This document shows positions 47,015 to 55,421 of a DNA stretch of 64,000 nt, in pieces. How positions within the stretch are numbered: position 1 is the first letter of the stretch; each line of letters starts with the position of its first letter. Made by a program: the position numbers and the translations under genes. Origin of the DNA: Robiginitalea sediminis (lineage in GTDB: Bacteria; Bacteroidota; Bacteroidia; Flavobacteriales; Flavobacteriaceae). The notes below the pieces were generated by a model that saw only the letters and a program-made list of their open reading frames with translations, made no database searches and was not told the DNA's origin. Location: NCBI RefSeq assembly GCF_002198115.1, contig NZ_NGNR01000001.1, positions 812,296 to 876,295 on the forward strand, read 5' to 3'.

Positions 47015-47767
47015 CTAGCTTGCGGTTTTTGCAGGGGTTTCCTTTTCCTTGTCAGGTTGTAATTCCACGATGTCCTCCTTGTGGATCCGCTCCTCACAAA
47101 CGAATTTATATCCGCCAAACATGGAAGATACCTCGCCCCGGCCTTCCAGCCAGTCGTGGTAGAACACCAGGTAGACATGGACCAGGGTAAAGAGGATAAA
47201 CACCCATGTAGCCACATGGTGGATGGTGCGGACCATAAAATCGCCCCCGAACAGCGGGACCACCCAGGCAAATAGCTGGGGCAGCCACCATTCAGAAGAA
47301 CCCGAATACAGCCCGAAACCGGTAAAGACCTGCACCAGGCCCACTGCAAAGAGTGCCAGGTAGGACAGGGCGGCAACGGAATTGTGCCCAACGCTGATGT
47401 TGCGCACGTCTTCCACCTTGTCGTTGCGCAGCAGGATATCCACTTTCAGGACATGGAGGATGTTGCGGCGCATTTTCCGGCTAAAGGGAAGGAACGACTT
47501 CCAGTGGGAAAACCGGTTGCCCACAAAGGACCAGTAAACCCGCAGGATCATATTGAAAAAGAACACATAGGCCGCGGCAAAATGGATAAACCGAACGGTC
47601 CCGAAAAGGTAAGTCTCCGAGGCTTCCCGGCTCGACATGAGGGCAGGGGGGTCTGCGATGATAAACCCGGTAACTGCCAGGACCGTAATGGAGAGTACGT
47701 TAATCCAATGGAAAAAGCGCACCGGGAGTTCCCAGACATAAACGCGTTTATAGTTCTTAGAAGCCAT
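47015..47767 (-). CDS. Hydrogenase cytochrome b subunit (HyaC/HupC)
   Basis: This 250-residue integral membrane dihaem cytochrome has four main helices. Haem-ligand histidines occur in RFFHWINVLS, VRFIHFAAAY, IHHVATWVF and LVHVYLVFYHDWLEG, the last being the typical family C-terminal motif. It takes electrons from the small subunit and reduces quinone. It follows the large subunit by 11 bp. The hydrophilic C-terminal tail (about 225-250) is longer than in HyaC. Confidence 0.9.
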   Translation of the reverse strand: MASKNYKRVYVWELPVRFFHWINVLSITVLAVTGFIIADPPALMSSREASETYLFGTVRFIHFAAAYVFFFNMILRVYWSFVGNRFSHWKSFLPFSRKMRRNILHVLKVDILLRNDKVEDVRNISVGHNSVAALSYLALFAVGLVQVFTGFGLYSGSSEWWLPQLFAWVVPLFGGDFMVRTIHHVATWVFILFTLVHVYLVFYHDWLEGRGEVSSMFGGYKFVCEERIHKEDIVELQPDKEKETPAKTAS

Positions 47768-47778
47768 AGTGCCGGGGT

Positions 47779-49512
47779 TTAGATGTCACAACTGGACAGG
47801 TTCTGTACCTGCGAAATATGCCTTCCCTTCTCATCATACAGGTGCACCGCACAGGCAATGCAGGGGTCGAAGGAATGAATGGTTCGGATAATTTCAAGCG
47901 GCAGCTCCGGGTCGGCTACCGGGGTGTCCAGTAGCGTGGACTCGTAAGCCGAACGCTGGCCTTTGGGATCCCTCGGGGAGGCATTCCAGGTAGAGGGTAC
48001 CACCAACTGATAATTGGCGGTTTTTCCTTCCTCTATGCGGATCCAGTGAGCCAGGGAGCCCCGGGGCGCTTCGCTGAACCCTACCCCTTTGGCATCTGCC
48101 GGCCAGGTGTCGGGTTCCCACCGCTCGGTATTGGCCATGCGCGTATCCCCATTTTTGATGTTGTTGAGCAGGGTATTGTAGAATTCCATGGTCCAGTTGG
48201 CCACCAGCCGTGTTTCCAGGCCTCTGGCCGCAGTCCGGCCCAGGGTGGAGAACAGGGCGTCTACCGGCACATCCAGCTGGGCGAGGGCGCCGTTGACCAG
48301 TTCCTGGATTTCCTGGTTGCCCCGTGCATAACCTACCAATAGTCTGGCTAGCGGACCCACTTCCATGGGCTTGCCTTGCCAGCGCGGGGTTTTGATAAAG
48401 CTGTAGGGCTGGCTTACGTCCAGGGAGTCGTAGGGAGGTTTGGGTCCGGTATATTTGATGTTGGTCTCCCCGTCCCAGGGGTGTTTCCCGGCTTCGCGCC
48501 CCTCGGCGTAGTCCTCATACCAGGAGTTGTTTACGAACTCCTCGATGTCCCCGCCCCGGTGGTCTACATCGTAGACCTTGCTCAGGTCGCGGTCCAGGAT
48601 AATGCCCTGCGGGAATTTAAAGCTAGATACGTCGGCATAGCCGTTAGTGGGGAAGTCCCCATAGCACATATAGTTTCCAAACCCTTTGCCAATAGCCCCC
48701 CAATCCTTATAGAAGGAGGCGATGGCCATCAGGTCGGGCAGGTAGACTTGTTCCACGAATTGTTGCCCCTCTTTCAGCAGGCGACCCACATAGGCCAGGC
48801 GTTCGGCATTTATGCCGCCCGGACTTTCGGTATTGATGGCGCATGCCATCCCGCCTACCAGGTAGTTGGGGTGGGGGTTTTTCCCGCCAAAAATGGTGTG
48901 AACCTTGACGATTTCCTTCTGCCATTCCAGGGCTTCCAGATAGTGGGCCACGGCCAGCAGGTTTACCGCCGGCGGGAGCTTCATTTGCGGGTGCCCCCAG
49001 TAGCCATTGGCAAAAATGCCGAGCTGTCCGCTCTCTACGAACCGGGTGATCCGTTTCTTGATGTCGGAGAAATACCCGGGGGAGCTTTTCGGCCAGGAGG
49101 AGATACTCTGCGCCAGGGCGGAGGTTTCCGCCGGGTCGGCCTGGAGGGCATTCACCACATCTACCCAATCCAGGGCGTGGAGGTGGTAGAAGTGGACCAC
49201 GTGGTCGTGCATATAAAGGGCACCCTCCATGATGTTGCGGACCATTTCCGCATTGGGCGGGATCTGGATGCCCAGGGCGTCCTCAACAGAACGGACCGAG
49301 GCCAGGGCATGGACAGTGGTACACACCCCGCAGGCGCGCTGAACAAAGGCCCAAACGTCCCTCGGGTCCCGTCCCTTTACGATATTTTCGAGCCCCCGGA
49401 CCATTGGGCTCGAGCTATAGGCGTCTGTGATTTTCCCATCTTTGACTTCCACCTCAATGCGGAGGTGGCCTTCTATCCGGGTAATGGGGTCCACTACAAT
49501 TCTATTGGCCAT
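47779..49512 (-). CDS. [NiFe] hydrogenase large subunit (group 1)
   Basis: This 577-residue catalytic subunit has the four nickel-iron cysteines in R-A-C61-G-V-C64 and D-P-C551-I-A-C554-AVH. The maturation protease should remove the 20 residues after H557. It oxidises H2 at the periplasmic face. Closest resemblance by eye is the group 1d HyaB/HupL type. It starts 26 bp after the small-subunit stop and is exported with it as a folded pair, having no signal of its own. Confidence 0.95.
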   Translation of the reverse strand: MANRIVVDPITRIEGHLRIEVEVKDGKITDAYSSSPMVRGLENIVKGRDPRDVWAFVQRACGVCTTVHALASVRSVEDALGIQIPPNAEMVRNIMEGALYMHDHVVHFYHLHALDWVDVVNALQADPAETSALAQSISSWPKSSPGYFSDIKKRITRFVESGQLGIFANGYWGHPQMKLPPAVNLLAVAHYLEALEWQKEIVKVHTIFGGKNPHPNYLVGGMACAINTESPGGINAERLAYVGRLLKEGQQFVEQVYLPDLMAIASFYKDWGAIGKGFGNYMCYGDFPTNGYADVSSFKFPQGIILDRDLSKVYDVDHRGGDIEEFVNNSWYEDYAEGREAGKHPWDGETNIKYTGPKPPYDSLDVSQPYSFIKTPRWQGKPMEVGPLARLLVGYARGNQEIQELVNGALAQLDVPVDALFSTLGRTAARGLETRLVANWTMEFYNTLLNNIKNGDTRMANTERWEPDTWPADAKGVGFSEAPRGSLAHWIRIEEGKTANYQLVVPSTWNASPRDPKGQRSAYESTLLDTPVADPELPLEIIRTIHSFDPCIACAVHLYDEKGRHISQVQNLSSCDI

Positions 49513-49538
49513 GGTGGTTTATTTTGCGTTAGCGGGTG

Positions 49539-50663
49539 TTAGGATTCAAAGCGTTTTTCGTTCTCTTTGCCGAGCTTGATACTTTCCTTGAGTTGCTTGC
49601 GTTTGGAAATATTCGCAGCAATGGCGTGGGCGGCCAGACCCCCGGCCAGGGCGCCGGCGGCCACCTTGCCGATGGTATCTGCGGAGGACTCGATACCGAA
49701 GCCTGCGAGCCCGGTGAGCCGTTCGTAGAACGGGCCATTATCCCAGAAGTCCTCCTCGCTGCAGCCGATGCAGCCATGTCCGGACTGGATGGGGAAGCTC
49801 ACCCCGTTGTTCCATTTAATGGTGCCACAGGAATTATAGGTCATCGGGCCGCGGCAGCCTACCTTATAAAGGCAATACCCTTCCTTGGCATTGGCGTCGT
49901 CGAAGGTTTCGGCAAACAGGCCTGCATCGTAATATGGCCGGCGGTAGCAGCTGTCGTGCACCCGCTTGGCGTAGAATGCCTTGGGCCGTCCCAGGTTGTC
50001 GAGTTCCGGCAGGCGGTCGAAGGTAATCAGGTGGACAATGATCCCCGCCATGACCTCTCCGATGGGCGGGCACCCCGGAACCTTAATGATGGGCTTGTCC
50101 TTAATGATTTTGTGGATGGGGGTGGCTTCGGTTGGGTTCGGGTAGGCAGCCTGCACACAACCGTTGGAAGCGCAGCTTCCCCATGCAATAATGGCTTTGG
50201 CCCCTTCCGCCGCTTCCAGTAGCAGTTCCTTGGCGGACCGCCCTGCAATACAACAGTAGTTACCGTCGTCCCCCAGCGGGACAGACCCTTCAACACAAAG
50301 GATATACTCTCCTTTGTATTTCTCCATGGTGGCGTGTTTGGCTGCTTCGGCCTGGTGGCCGGAGGCTGCCATGAGGGTAAGGGTGTAATCCAGGGAAATT
50401 TTGTCCAGGATAATGTCCGAAACAATCGGGTGGTCCGAGCGGATAAAGGATTCGCTGCAGCAGGTGCATTCCTGGTAGTGCTCCCAGATCACGGGGATCC
50501 GGAACGTAGTTTCAAGGGATTTTGCCACCTGCCCGATCATGGAAGTCTCCAGACCCATATAGGCTGCAATGTAGGTGGCGAATTTCATGAAATCCCTGCG
50601 CGAGTAGCCTTGCCTGATGATGCTCTCGTAATAGGTTTCCTGAGGGGTTCTTTCAAAAGCCAT
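49539..50663 (-). CDS. [NiFe] hydrogenase small subunit, oxygen-tolerant type
   Basis: This 374-residue protein has a twin-arginine signal (SRRDF at 21-25) and a C-terminal membrane anchor (about 331-352). Proximal-cluster cysteines are C66, C68, C69, C164, C169 and C198 ([23 protein letters not shown]). Six rather than four cysteines is the mark of the 4Fe-3S cluster of oxygen-tolerant membrane-bound enzymes such as E. coli Hyd-1. The remaining cysteines (CYRR..., [20 protein letters not shown]) hold the medial and distal clusters. It is first in the minus operon. Confidence 0.95.
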   Translation of the reverse strand: MAFERTPQETYYESIIRQGYSRRDFMKFATYIAAYMGLETSMIGQVAKSLETTFRIPVIWEHYQECTCCSESFIRSDHPIVSDIILDKISLDYTLTLMAASGHQAEAAKHATMEKYKGEYILCVEGSVPLGDDGNYCCIAGRSAKELLLEAAEGAKAIIAWGSCASNGCVQAAYPNPTEATPIHKIIKDKPIIKVPGCPPIGEVMAGIIVHLITFDRLPELDNLGRPKAFYAKRVHDSCYRRPYYDAGLFAETFDDANAKEGYCLYKVGCRGPMTYNSCGTIKWNNGVSFPIQSGHGCIGCSEEDFWDNGPFYERLTGLAGFGIESSADTIGKVAAGALAGGLAAHAIAANISKRKQLKESIKLGKENEKRFES

Positions 50664-50706
50664 TTGATTACCAGTTGGTTAAAGGATGTCTTGAGGGTGA
50701 ATTCCT

Positions 50707-50737
50707 TAAATGTAGGAGTACCTAACTGGGCGAGAAA
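50707..50737 (-). promoter_or_regulatory. Promoter of the hydrogenase structural operon
   Basis: On the minus strand TTTC (50737-50734) and TACATTTA (50714-50707) are 19 bp apart, the Bacteroidota arrangement, and 44 bp before the small-subunit ATG. The same 148-bp gap must also hold the divergent hypA promoter; a weaker TATTATTG at 50773-50780 is a possible -7 box for it. Confidence 0.55.
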
Positions 50738-50811
50738 TGATATTTATCAGGTTTTTTGGATGGGGAAACCTGTATTATTGGAAGATATCCCAATTGCTGA
50801 AAACCAGGGAC

Positions 50812-51153
50812 ATGCACGAACTCTCCATCGCCATGGGCATTGTAAAGATTGCAGAGGACCAGACCCGGAAGGCTGGGGCGAGCCGTGTTGAGGTGATCGA
50901 GATGGAAATCGGGGAATTGGCCGGGATCGCCTTCGATTCCCTCGATTTTGTCTGGCCCGTGGCCGTGAAAGATACGGTGCTGGAACAGGCAGAAAAGCGC
51001 ATAGCCGTCATTCGCGGGGAAGCGCTTTGCATGGATTGCCAAACCCGGTTCGGGTTGCAGCAGCTCTACGAGCCCTGCCCCAAGTGCAGCAGTAACCTCA
51101 AGGTTATCGAGAAGGGAAAGGAATTGCGCGTTAAGGCGCTGGAAGTGGTTTAA
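50812..51153 (+). CDS. hypA: Nickel insertion protein HypA
   Basis: The start at 50812 gives MHELSIAM, the invariant N-terminus that binds nickel through H2 and E3. The frame extends upstream to 50737, which is not family-like. Length is 113 residues, with a zinc site from C73, C76, C89 and C92. It delivers nickel to the large-subunit precursor together with HypB. It is first in the plus-strand operon, with hypB 19 bp on. Confidence 0.95.
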   Translation: MHELSIAMGIVKIAEDQTRKAGASRVEVIEMEIGELAGIAFDSLDFVWPVAVKDTVLEQAEKRIAVIRGEALCMDCQTRFGLQQLYEPCPKCSSNLKVIEKGKELRVKALEVV

Positions 51154-51172
51154 ACCTTAATAAAGTAGTATC

Positions 51173-52072
51173 ATGTGCGGAACATGCGGTTGCGGAAGCG
51201 GGGAAGACGGGGTTCGGATTTTGAGCCCGGATTTGGGTAACCATCCCCACCACCATCACGATCACAGTCACGACCATCACCATCACGGGCATGGTCACGA
51301 CCATCATCACCACGATCACCACCACCATGATCATCATCACCACGACCACGATCATAGCCACCATCACCACGCACATACCCATGCGCACCCCCATGAACAT
51401 CATGCAACGGATACGGTCCGCAGCCGGGTGGTAGCGGTAGAGCAGGATGTCCTGCGGGAAAACGATGTGATGGCTGCCCGGAACCGGGGCTATTTTGAAG
51501 CCCGGAACATCCTGGCGTTAAACCTGGTGAGTTCCCCGGGGTCTGGTAAAACCACCCTCTTAGAGCGAACCCTCCGGGACCTGGGAGAGGAAATGGACTT
51601 CTACGTAATTGAGGGCGACCAGCAAACCACCAACGATGCCGAGCGTATTGCAGCCCTGCAGGTGCCGGTCCGTCAAATCAATACCGGCAAAGGGTGCCAC
51701 CTGGAAAGCGACATGATCTACGAGGCGGTCCGGCAGCTGGATATTGCCAATGACGGGGTGCTGATGATCGAAAACGTGGGCAACCTGGTTTGCCCGTCCA
51801 TGTTTAACCTGGGCGAACAGGCCCGCGTGGTGATCATTTCGGTTACGGAAGGGGAGGACAAACCCATCAAGTACCCGGACATGTTCCACACCTCCCAGAT
51901 TTGCCTGATCAACAAAACGGATCTGTTGCCCTACCTGGAATGCGACCTGGAGCGTTTGAAGAACTATGCCCTGCAGGTGAATCCCGACCTGAAATTCTTC
52001 GAGGTTTCCGCCCTGAAGGGCGAGGGCATGGAGCAGTGGTACAACTGGCTCAGGAGCCAACGCAACCCTTAG
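51173..52072 (+). CDS. hypB: GTPase HypB with long polyhistidine segment
   Basis: This 299-residue protein has the N-terminal high-affinity nickel motif C2-GT-C5-G-C7-G. The following segment (24-77) contains 37 histidines in 54 residues, which can store nickel. The P-loop is GSGKTT at 123-128, then EGDQQT and NKTDLL for GTP. It powers nickel transfer with HypA. The His block is far longer than in E. coli HypB and resembles rhizobial forms. Confidence 0.95.
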   Translation: MCGTCGCGSGEDGVRILSPDLGNHPHHHHDHSHDHHHHGHGHDHHHHDHHHHDHHHHDHDHSHHHHAHTHAHPHEHHATDTVRSRVVAVEQDVLRENDVMAARNRGYFEARNILALNLVSSPGSGKTTLLERTLRDLGEEMDFYVIEGDQQTTNDAERIAALQVPVRQINTGKGCHLESDMIYEAVRQLDIANDGVLMIENVGNLVCPSMFNLGEQARVVIISVTEGEDKPIKYPDMFHTSQICLINKTDLLPYLECDLERLKNYALQVNPDLKFFEVSALKGEGMEQWYNWLRSQRNP

Positions 52073-52084
52073 AAACCTTCGGCC

Positions 52085-52351
52085 ATGTGTCTGTCCATTC
52101 CCGGTAAACTCATCGAAATCACCTCCGTCCTGGACGATACCTTCCGCCTGGGCCGGGTGTCTTTCGACGGCGTGGTCAAAGAAGTAAACCTGACCCTGGT
52201 GCCCGAAGCCCGCGTGGAGGATTACGTCATGGTCCACGTGGGCGCCGCCATTGCCGTGGTCAACGAGGAAGAGGCCAGGAAGACCTTCGAGGTGCTCCGG
52301 CAGCTGGGCGAACTAGATGAACTGGAACCGCCTCAACCCCCGGAGGCCTGA
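52085..52351 (+). CDS. hypC: Hydrogenase maturation chaperone HypC
   Basis: This 88-residue protein begins MCLSIPGKLIEI; the second-residue cysteine binds the Fe unit and the large-subunit precursor. It partners HypD and escorts the Fe(CN)2CO group. The C-terminus (ELEPPQPPEA) is longer than usual and acidic. It begins 12 bp after hypB and ends 3 bp before the Aat-like gene. Confidence 0.93.
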   Translation: MCLSIPGKLIEITSVLDDTFRLGRVSFDGVVKEVNLTLVPEARVEDYVMVHVGAAIAVVNEEEARKTFEVLRQLGELDELEPPQPPEA

Positions 52352-52354
52352 GAC

Positions 52355-53017
52355 ATGCCATATTTCGAACTCCAACAAGAAAACCCCGTTTTTCCGCCTG
52401 CCCATTTTGCAGACCCGGAAGGCCTGTTGGCTGTTGGGGGGCAAATGACGGAAGCGTTGCTGCTTAAGGCCTACCAGGGCGGCATCTTCTACTGGCACCA
52501 CCCCATGAAGCACGTGCGTTGGTGGAGTCCGGACCCTCGGATCGTACTGTATACAGACGCTGTGGACCTGGAACAAGCAGTCCGCCCATCTCCATGGACC
52601 ACTACCGGGAACAACGCCCCTGAAGCCCTCTTGCGCCTGTGCCAGGAAAGCCATAACAAGGAAGGGGCAATGTACCCTTCCTGGCTGTCCGAACGCATGT
52701 ACCGGATTTTTATGTCCCTGCAGGCAAAGGGCCGGCTCTTTACGCGGGAAGTCTGGGACGGGGACATGCTTATTGGCGGTTTTTTCGGCGTGATTTCCGG
52801 GAGCATCTGCCATGGGGAGTATGCGGTTGCCACCCGGGAAGGGGTAGACACCCTGGCCATTGCCAGTGCTGCCGGGCAACTGCGCAAAATGGGGGTAACC
52901 CTTATGGATATGCATAAAGAAACCGCCCGGGATGCCGGGCTGGAGTACGATACCCTATCGAGACTGGAATTTGTCGGCCGCTGCCGTATGGCAGCTGTAT
53001 CCGATGCAGCTAACTAA
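52355..53017 (+). CDS. Divergent Aat-like leucyl/phenylalanyl-tRNA-protein transferase
   Basis: This 220-residue protein has an Aat fold: GLLAVGGQMTEALLLKAY, WWSPDPR at 56-62, and EVWDGDMLIGGFFGV at 132-146. Several usual Aat residues differ. FFGES becomes CHGEY (152-156), and the catalytic D-C-Q region reads D-M-H (185-187). True Aat transfers Leu or Phe to N-terminal Lys or Arg, marking proteins for ClpS/ClpAP. Here the gene sits 3 bp after hypC and 12 bp before a TPR gene, so a role with the hydrogenase is possible. It could equally be a genuine but diverged housekeeping Aat. Confidence 0.75.
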   Translation: MPYFELQQENPVFPPAHFADPEGLLAVGGQMTEALLLKAYQGGIFYWHHPMKHVRWWSPDPRIVLYTDAVDLEQAVRPSPWTTTGNNAPEALLRLCQESHNKEGAMYPSWLSERMYRIFMSLQAKGRLFTREVWDGDMLIGGFFGVISGSICHGEYAVATREGVDTLAIASAAGQLRKMGVTLMDMHKETARDAGLEYDTLSRLEFVGRCRMAAVSDAAN

Positions 53018-53029
53018 TTGGACAAAACC

Positions 53030-54775
53030 ATGGAAACATTTCAGGAAACCATTCAGGCACTGACCCAAAAAGGGCGGTTTTCAGAGGCAGCGTCCTTTTG
53101 TCGCGACCTGCTTTTACAGGAACCCCAAACCATAAACCGCGTCCAGGTGGCAACCACCCTGGCCCATTTGCTGGCCTGGGAGGAGGACCGGGAAGCAGCA
53201 GAAGCCGTTTACCGGGAACTCCTGGACTCTCTGGCAGAAGGGGAGCGGGCCTACCGGGCATCGACTTGTAACAACCTGGGGGAACTCCTCCGCCCTTCCC
53301 GGCCAAAGGAGGCCATCGAATGTTTTGACCAGGCGTTGGCCCTGTATTCCGATTTGGGCAAGGGGAATGACCAGTATCGGATGCACCTTGGAAACACCCT
53401 CATGGCGCGGGGCAGTACCTATGAAGCCCTGCAAAAATTCGGTTTTGCCAAAAAGGATTACAAAGCAGCCCTGGAGGTTTACAACGGCCAACCTGGGCAG
53501 CAGGCCCAGGAAATGAGGGCCCTGGCCCGCTACCAACTTGGGGGTGTGTATATGGAGGAGTTCAATGCCTTCGATGCACGCGTCCATTACACCCGTGCAT
53601 GCGAAAGGTACAAGGAGCTGCTGGAAGCCAACCCGGGTTCCGGCAGGGAAAGTTTCCTTCCCATGCTTGCCGCCACCTGGAACAACCTGGCCCTTGCGGA
53701 AAGGGACGCTGAGCAATATGAGAGGGCATCGGAATGTTACCGGGAAGCGATAAAATCCTATGGCGAACTAAGTGCGGACCGGCCGGAGGTATTCCTGCCT
53801 TACCTGGCCCAGTCCTACTCCGGGATGGGAATTTTGCTTGCAGAAAAATTCCGCCACTTCGAAGAAGCCCTGGACTATAACCAGAAGGCACTCGACATTT
53901 ATGAGGACCTCAGCGCAAAGCAGCCGGAGCAGTATTCGCACTACAGGGCCACTGCCTGGCACAACGCCGGGGTATACTGGGCCGAATTGCGCAACTGGCA
54001 GGCTGCAGAGCAGGCATTCGACCACGCCCTGGAAGCCAGGCGGAAACTGGAGGAGGCGGCTCCCGGAACCTTCACTGCAGACCTTGGCTCTACGGCCATG
54101 AACCTGCTCGAACTCTACCGGGAACGTTTGGAAGATCCTGAGCTCAGTGGGTACCGGGAACGGGCAATGGAACTTTCCACTTCCCTGCAAGGCTGGCTTG
54201 CTGCCCTGCAGGGAGGTCCGGTAATCCGCAATATGAAGGCAGACCTGGAACTCCTTACGTCCTATTTCTCCAACCTTGATGAATCCGGGATTGCTATCCG
54301 CGCCGCCCGCAAGGAACAACAAGCCTTGATGGAGGAGATTGACAGCACCCTTGAGGTAGCTGAAAAAAAAGGCTATCAGGCCCGGATTCTGGATATTTGG
54401 CGAGGGGTTCAACAGAACTATACAGCGCACCCCCAGGCAGTTGAAGGCCTTGTCCTGGCCCTGAGCAACATGGCCTGGCTGGAGACTTTATCGGGAAACC
54501 CTGAATTGGCCCTCTCCCTACTGGACGAGGCGGCAGCTTTTGAGGTACACCCCCGGGCTGTGCTTTGCAACAGGGCCCATTGCCACCTGCTGATAGGCCA
54601 GGCCGACAAAGCCAACACCATGTACCGGGAACTTTGGAACCAGACGCACCCTTCCGGGGAGTCTTACGGGGCCATCATAAACCGGGACCTTTGGAGCCTG
54701 CTCCGGCACGGGAGGATTACAGCAGACCAGCTCCCTTCCTCCGACAGTTTCCGGGACCCGGCTTTGCAGGACTAA
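53030..54775 (+). CDS. TPR-repeat protein in the hyp operon
   Basis: This protein is about 581 residues, from an ATG 12 bp after the Aat-like gene. A TTG at 53018 is also possible. It is alpha-helical with successive tetratricopeptide units (AIECFDQALALYSDLGK, ASECYREAIKSYGELSA, ALDYNQKALDIYEDLSA, AEQAFDHALEARRKLEE). There is no signal peptide, so it is cytoplasmic. It may be a scaffold for hydrogenase assembly or just a co-transcribed neighbour. No enzymatic domain is seen. Confidence 0.75.
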   Translation: METFQETIQALTQKGRFSEAASFCRDLLLQEPQTINRVQVATTLAHLLAWEEDREAAEAVYRELLDSLAEGERAYRASTCNNLGELLRPSRPKEAIECFDQALALYSDLGKGNDQYRMHLGNTLMARGSTYEALQKFGFAKKDYKAALEVYNGQPGQQAQEMRALARYQLGGVYMEEFNAFDARVHYTRACERYKELLEANPGSGRESFLPMLAATWNNLALAERDAEQYERASECYREAIKSYGELSADRPEVFLPYLAQSYSGMGILLAEKFRHFEEALDYNQKALDIYEDLSAKQPEQYSHYRATAWHNAGVYWAELRNWQAAEQAFDHALEARRKLEEAAPGTFTADLGSTAMNLLELYRERLEDPELSGYRERAMELSTSLQGWLAALQGGPVIRNMKADLELLTSYFSNLDESGIAIRAARKEQQALMEEIDSTLEVAEKKGYQARILDIWRGVQQNYTAHPQAVEGLVLALSNMAWLETLSGNPELALSLLDEAAAFEVHPRAVLCNRAHCHLLIGQADKANTMYRELWNQTHPSGESYGAIINRDLWSLLRHGRITADQLPSSDSFRDPALQD

Positions 54776-54816
54776 TGTTGCCGGAAAGCATGTATCTTTA
54801 GGGAAACCATATCCCT

Positions 54817-55389
54817 ATGAAAATCCAATCGCTTTTATTATTTGGGTGGGCCCTGCTGGTTGTGGCCTGTGCCCAGCCATTGGACCGTCCGGTGACCGAG
54901 GCCCCTGTTGATTCCCCGCCTGCCGGCTATAATCCTGAGGCCCGGTTACAGGAGTTGGGTATAGAATTGCCCGAAGCGGCTACCCCTGTGGCCAATTACG
55001 TCAATGCCGTACGCGCCGGCAACCTCATTTTCCTTGCGGGGAAGGGACCCAAGCAGGCAGATGGCACCTACATTACCGGGAAGGTGGGCCAGGACCTGAC
55101 CCAGGAAGAGGGGTACCAGGCCGCCCGGGTTACGGCCATCAATCAATTGGCGGTCCTTAAGGCCGAATTGGGAGACCTCAGCAAAGTAAAACGGATTGTA
55201 AAGGTGCTGGGGATGGTCAATGCCACCCCGGAGTTCACCAACCAACCCGAAGTGGTCAACGGGTTTTCCGACCTGATGGTTGAGGTGTTCGGAGAAAACG
55301 GGAAACACGCCCGGGCCGCTGTGGGTATGGGCTCCCTACCCCGGAACATTGCCGTGGAGGTGGAATTGGTGGTGGAGGTTTACGAGTAG
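54817..55389 (+). CDS. RidA/YjgF-family lipoprotein
   Basis: This 190-residue protein has lipobox LLVVAC18 and a linker, followed by a complete RidA domain (about 45-190: AATPVANYVNAVRAGNLIFLAGKGP, GYQAARVTAINQLAVLKAELG, PRNIAVEVELVVEVYE). The family substrate arginine near the C-terminus is probably in KHARAAVGMGSLPRN. RidA deaminates reactive enamines and imines; the membrane-anchored exported form is less usual. It stands alone after the TPR gene. Confidence 0.82.
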   Translation: MKIQSLLLFGWALLVVACAQPLDRPVTEAPVDSPPAGYNPEARLQELGIELPEAATPVANYVNAVRAGNLIFLAGKGPKQADGTYITGKVGQDLTQEEGYQAARVTAINQLAVLKAELGDLSKVKRIVKVLGMVNATPEFTNQPEVVNGFSDLMVEVFGENGKHARAAVGMGSLPRNIAVEVELVVEVYE

Positions 55390-55421
55390 GCCTGCGTAGC
55401 CACTTTAAAGCAATTTGTCAC

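Noticed and set aside
51131-51403. Met/Val-rich minus-strand frame
   Set aside because: It is the reverse reading of the HypB polyhistidine tract (CAT/CAC repeats give ATG/GTG).
51248-51405. CAC/CAT repetitive stretch considered as a CRISPR or microsatellite
   Set aside because: It is in frame with HypB and encodes the His-rich segment known for this family. There are no spaced repeats.
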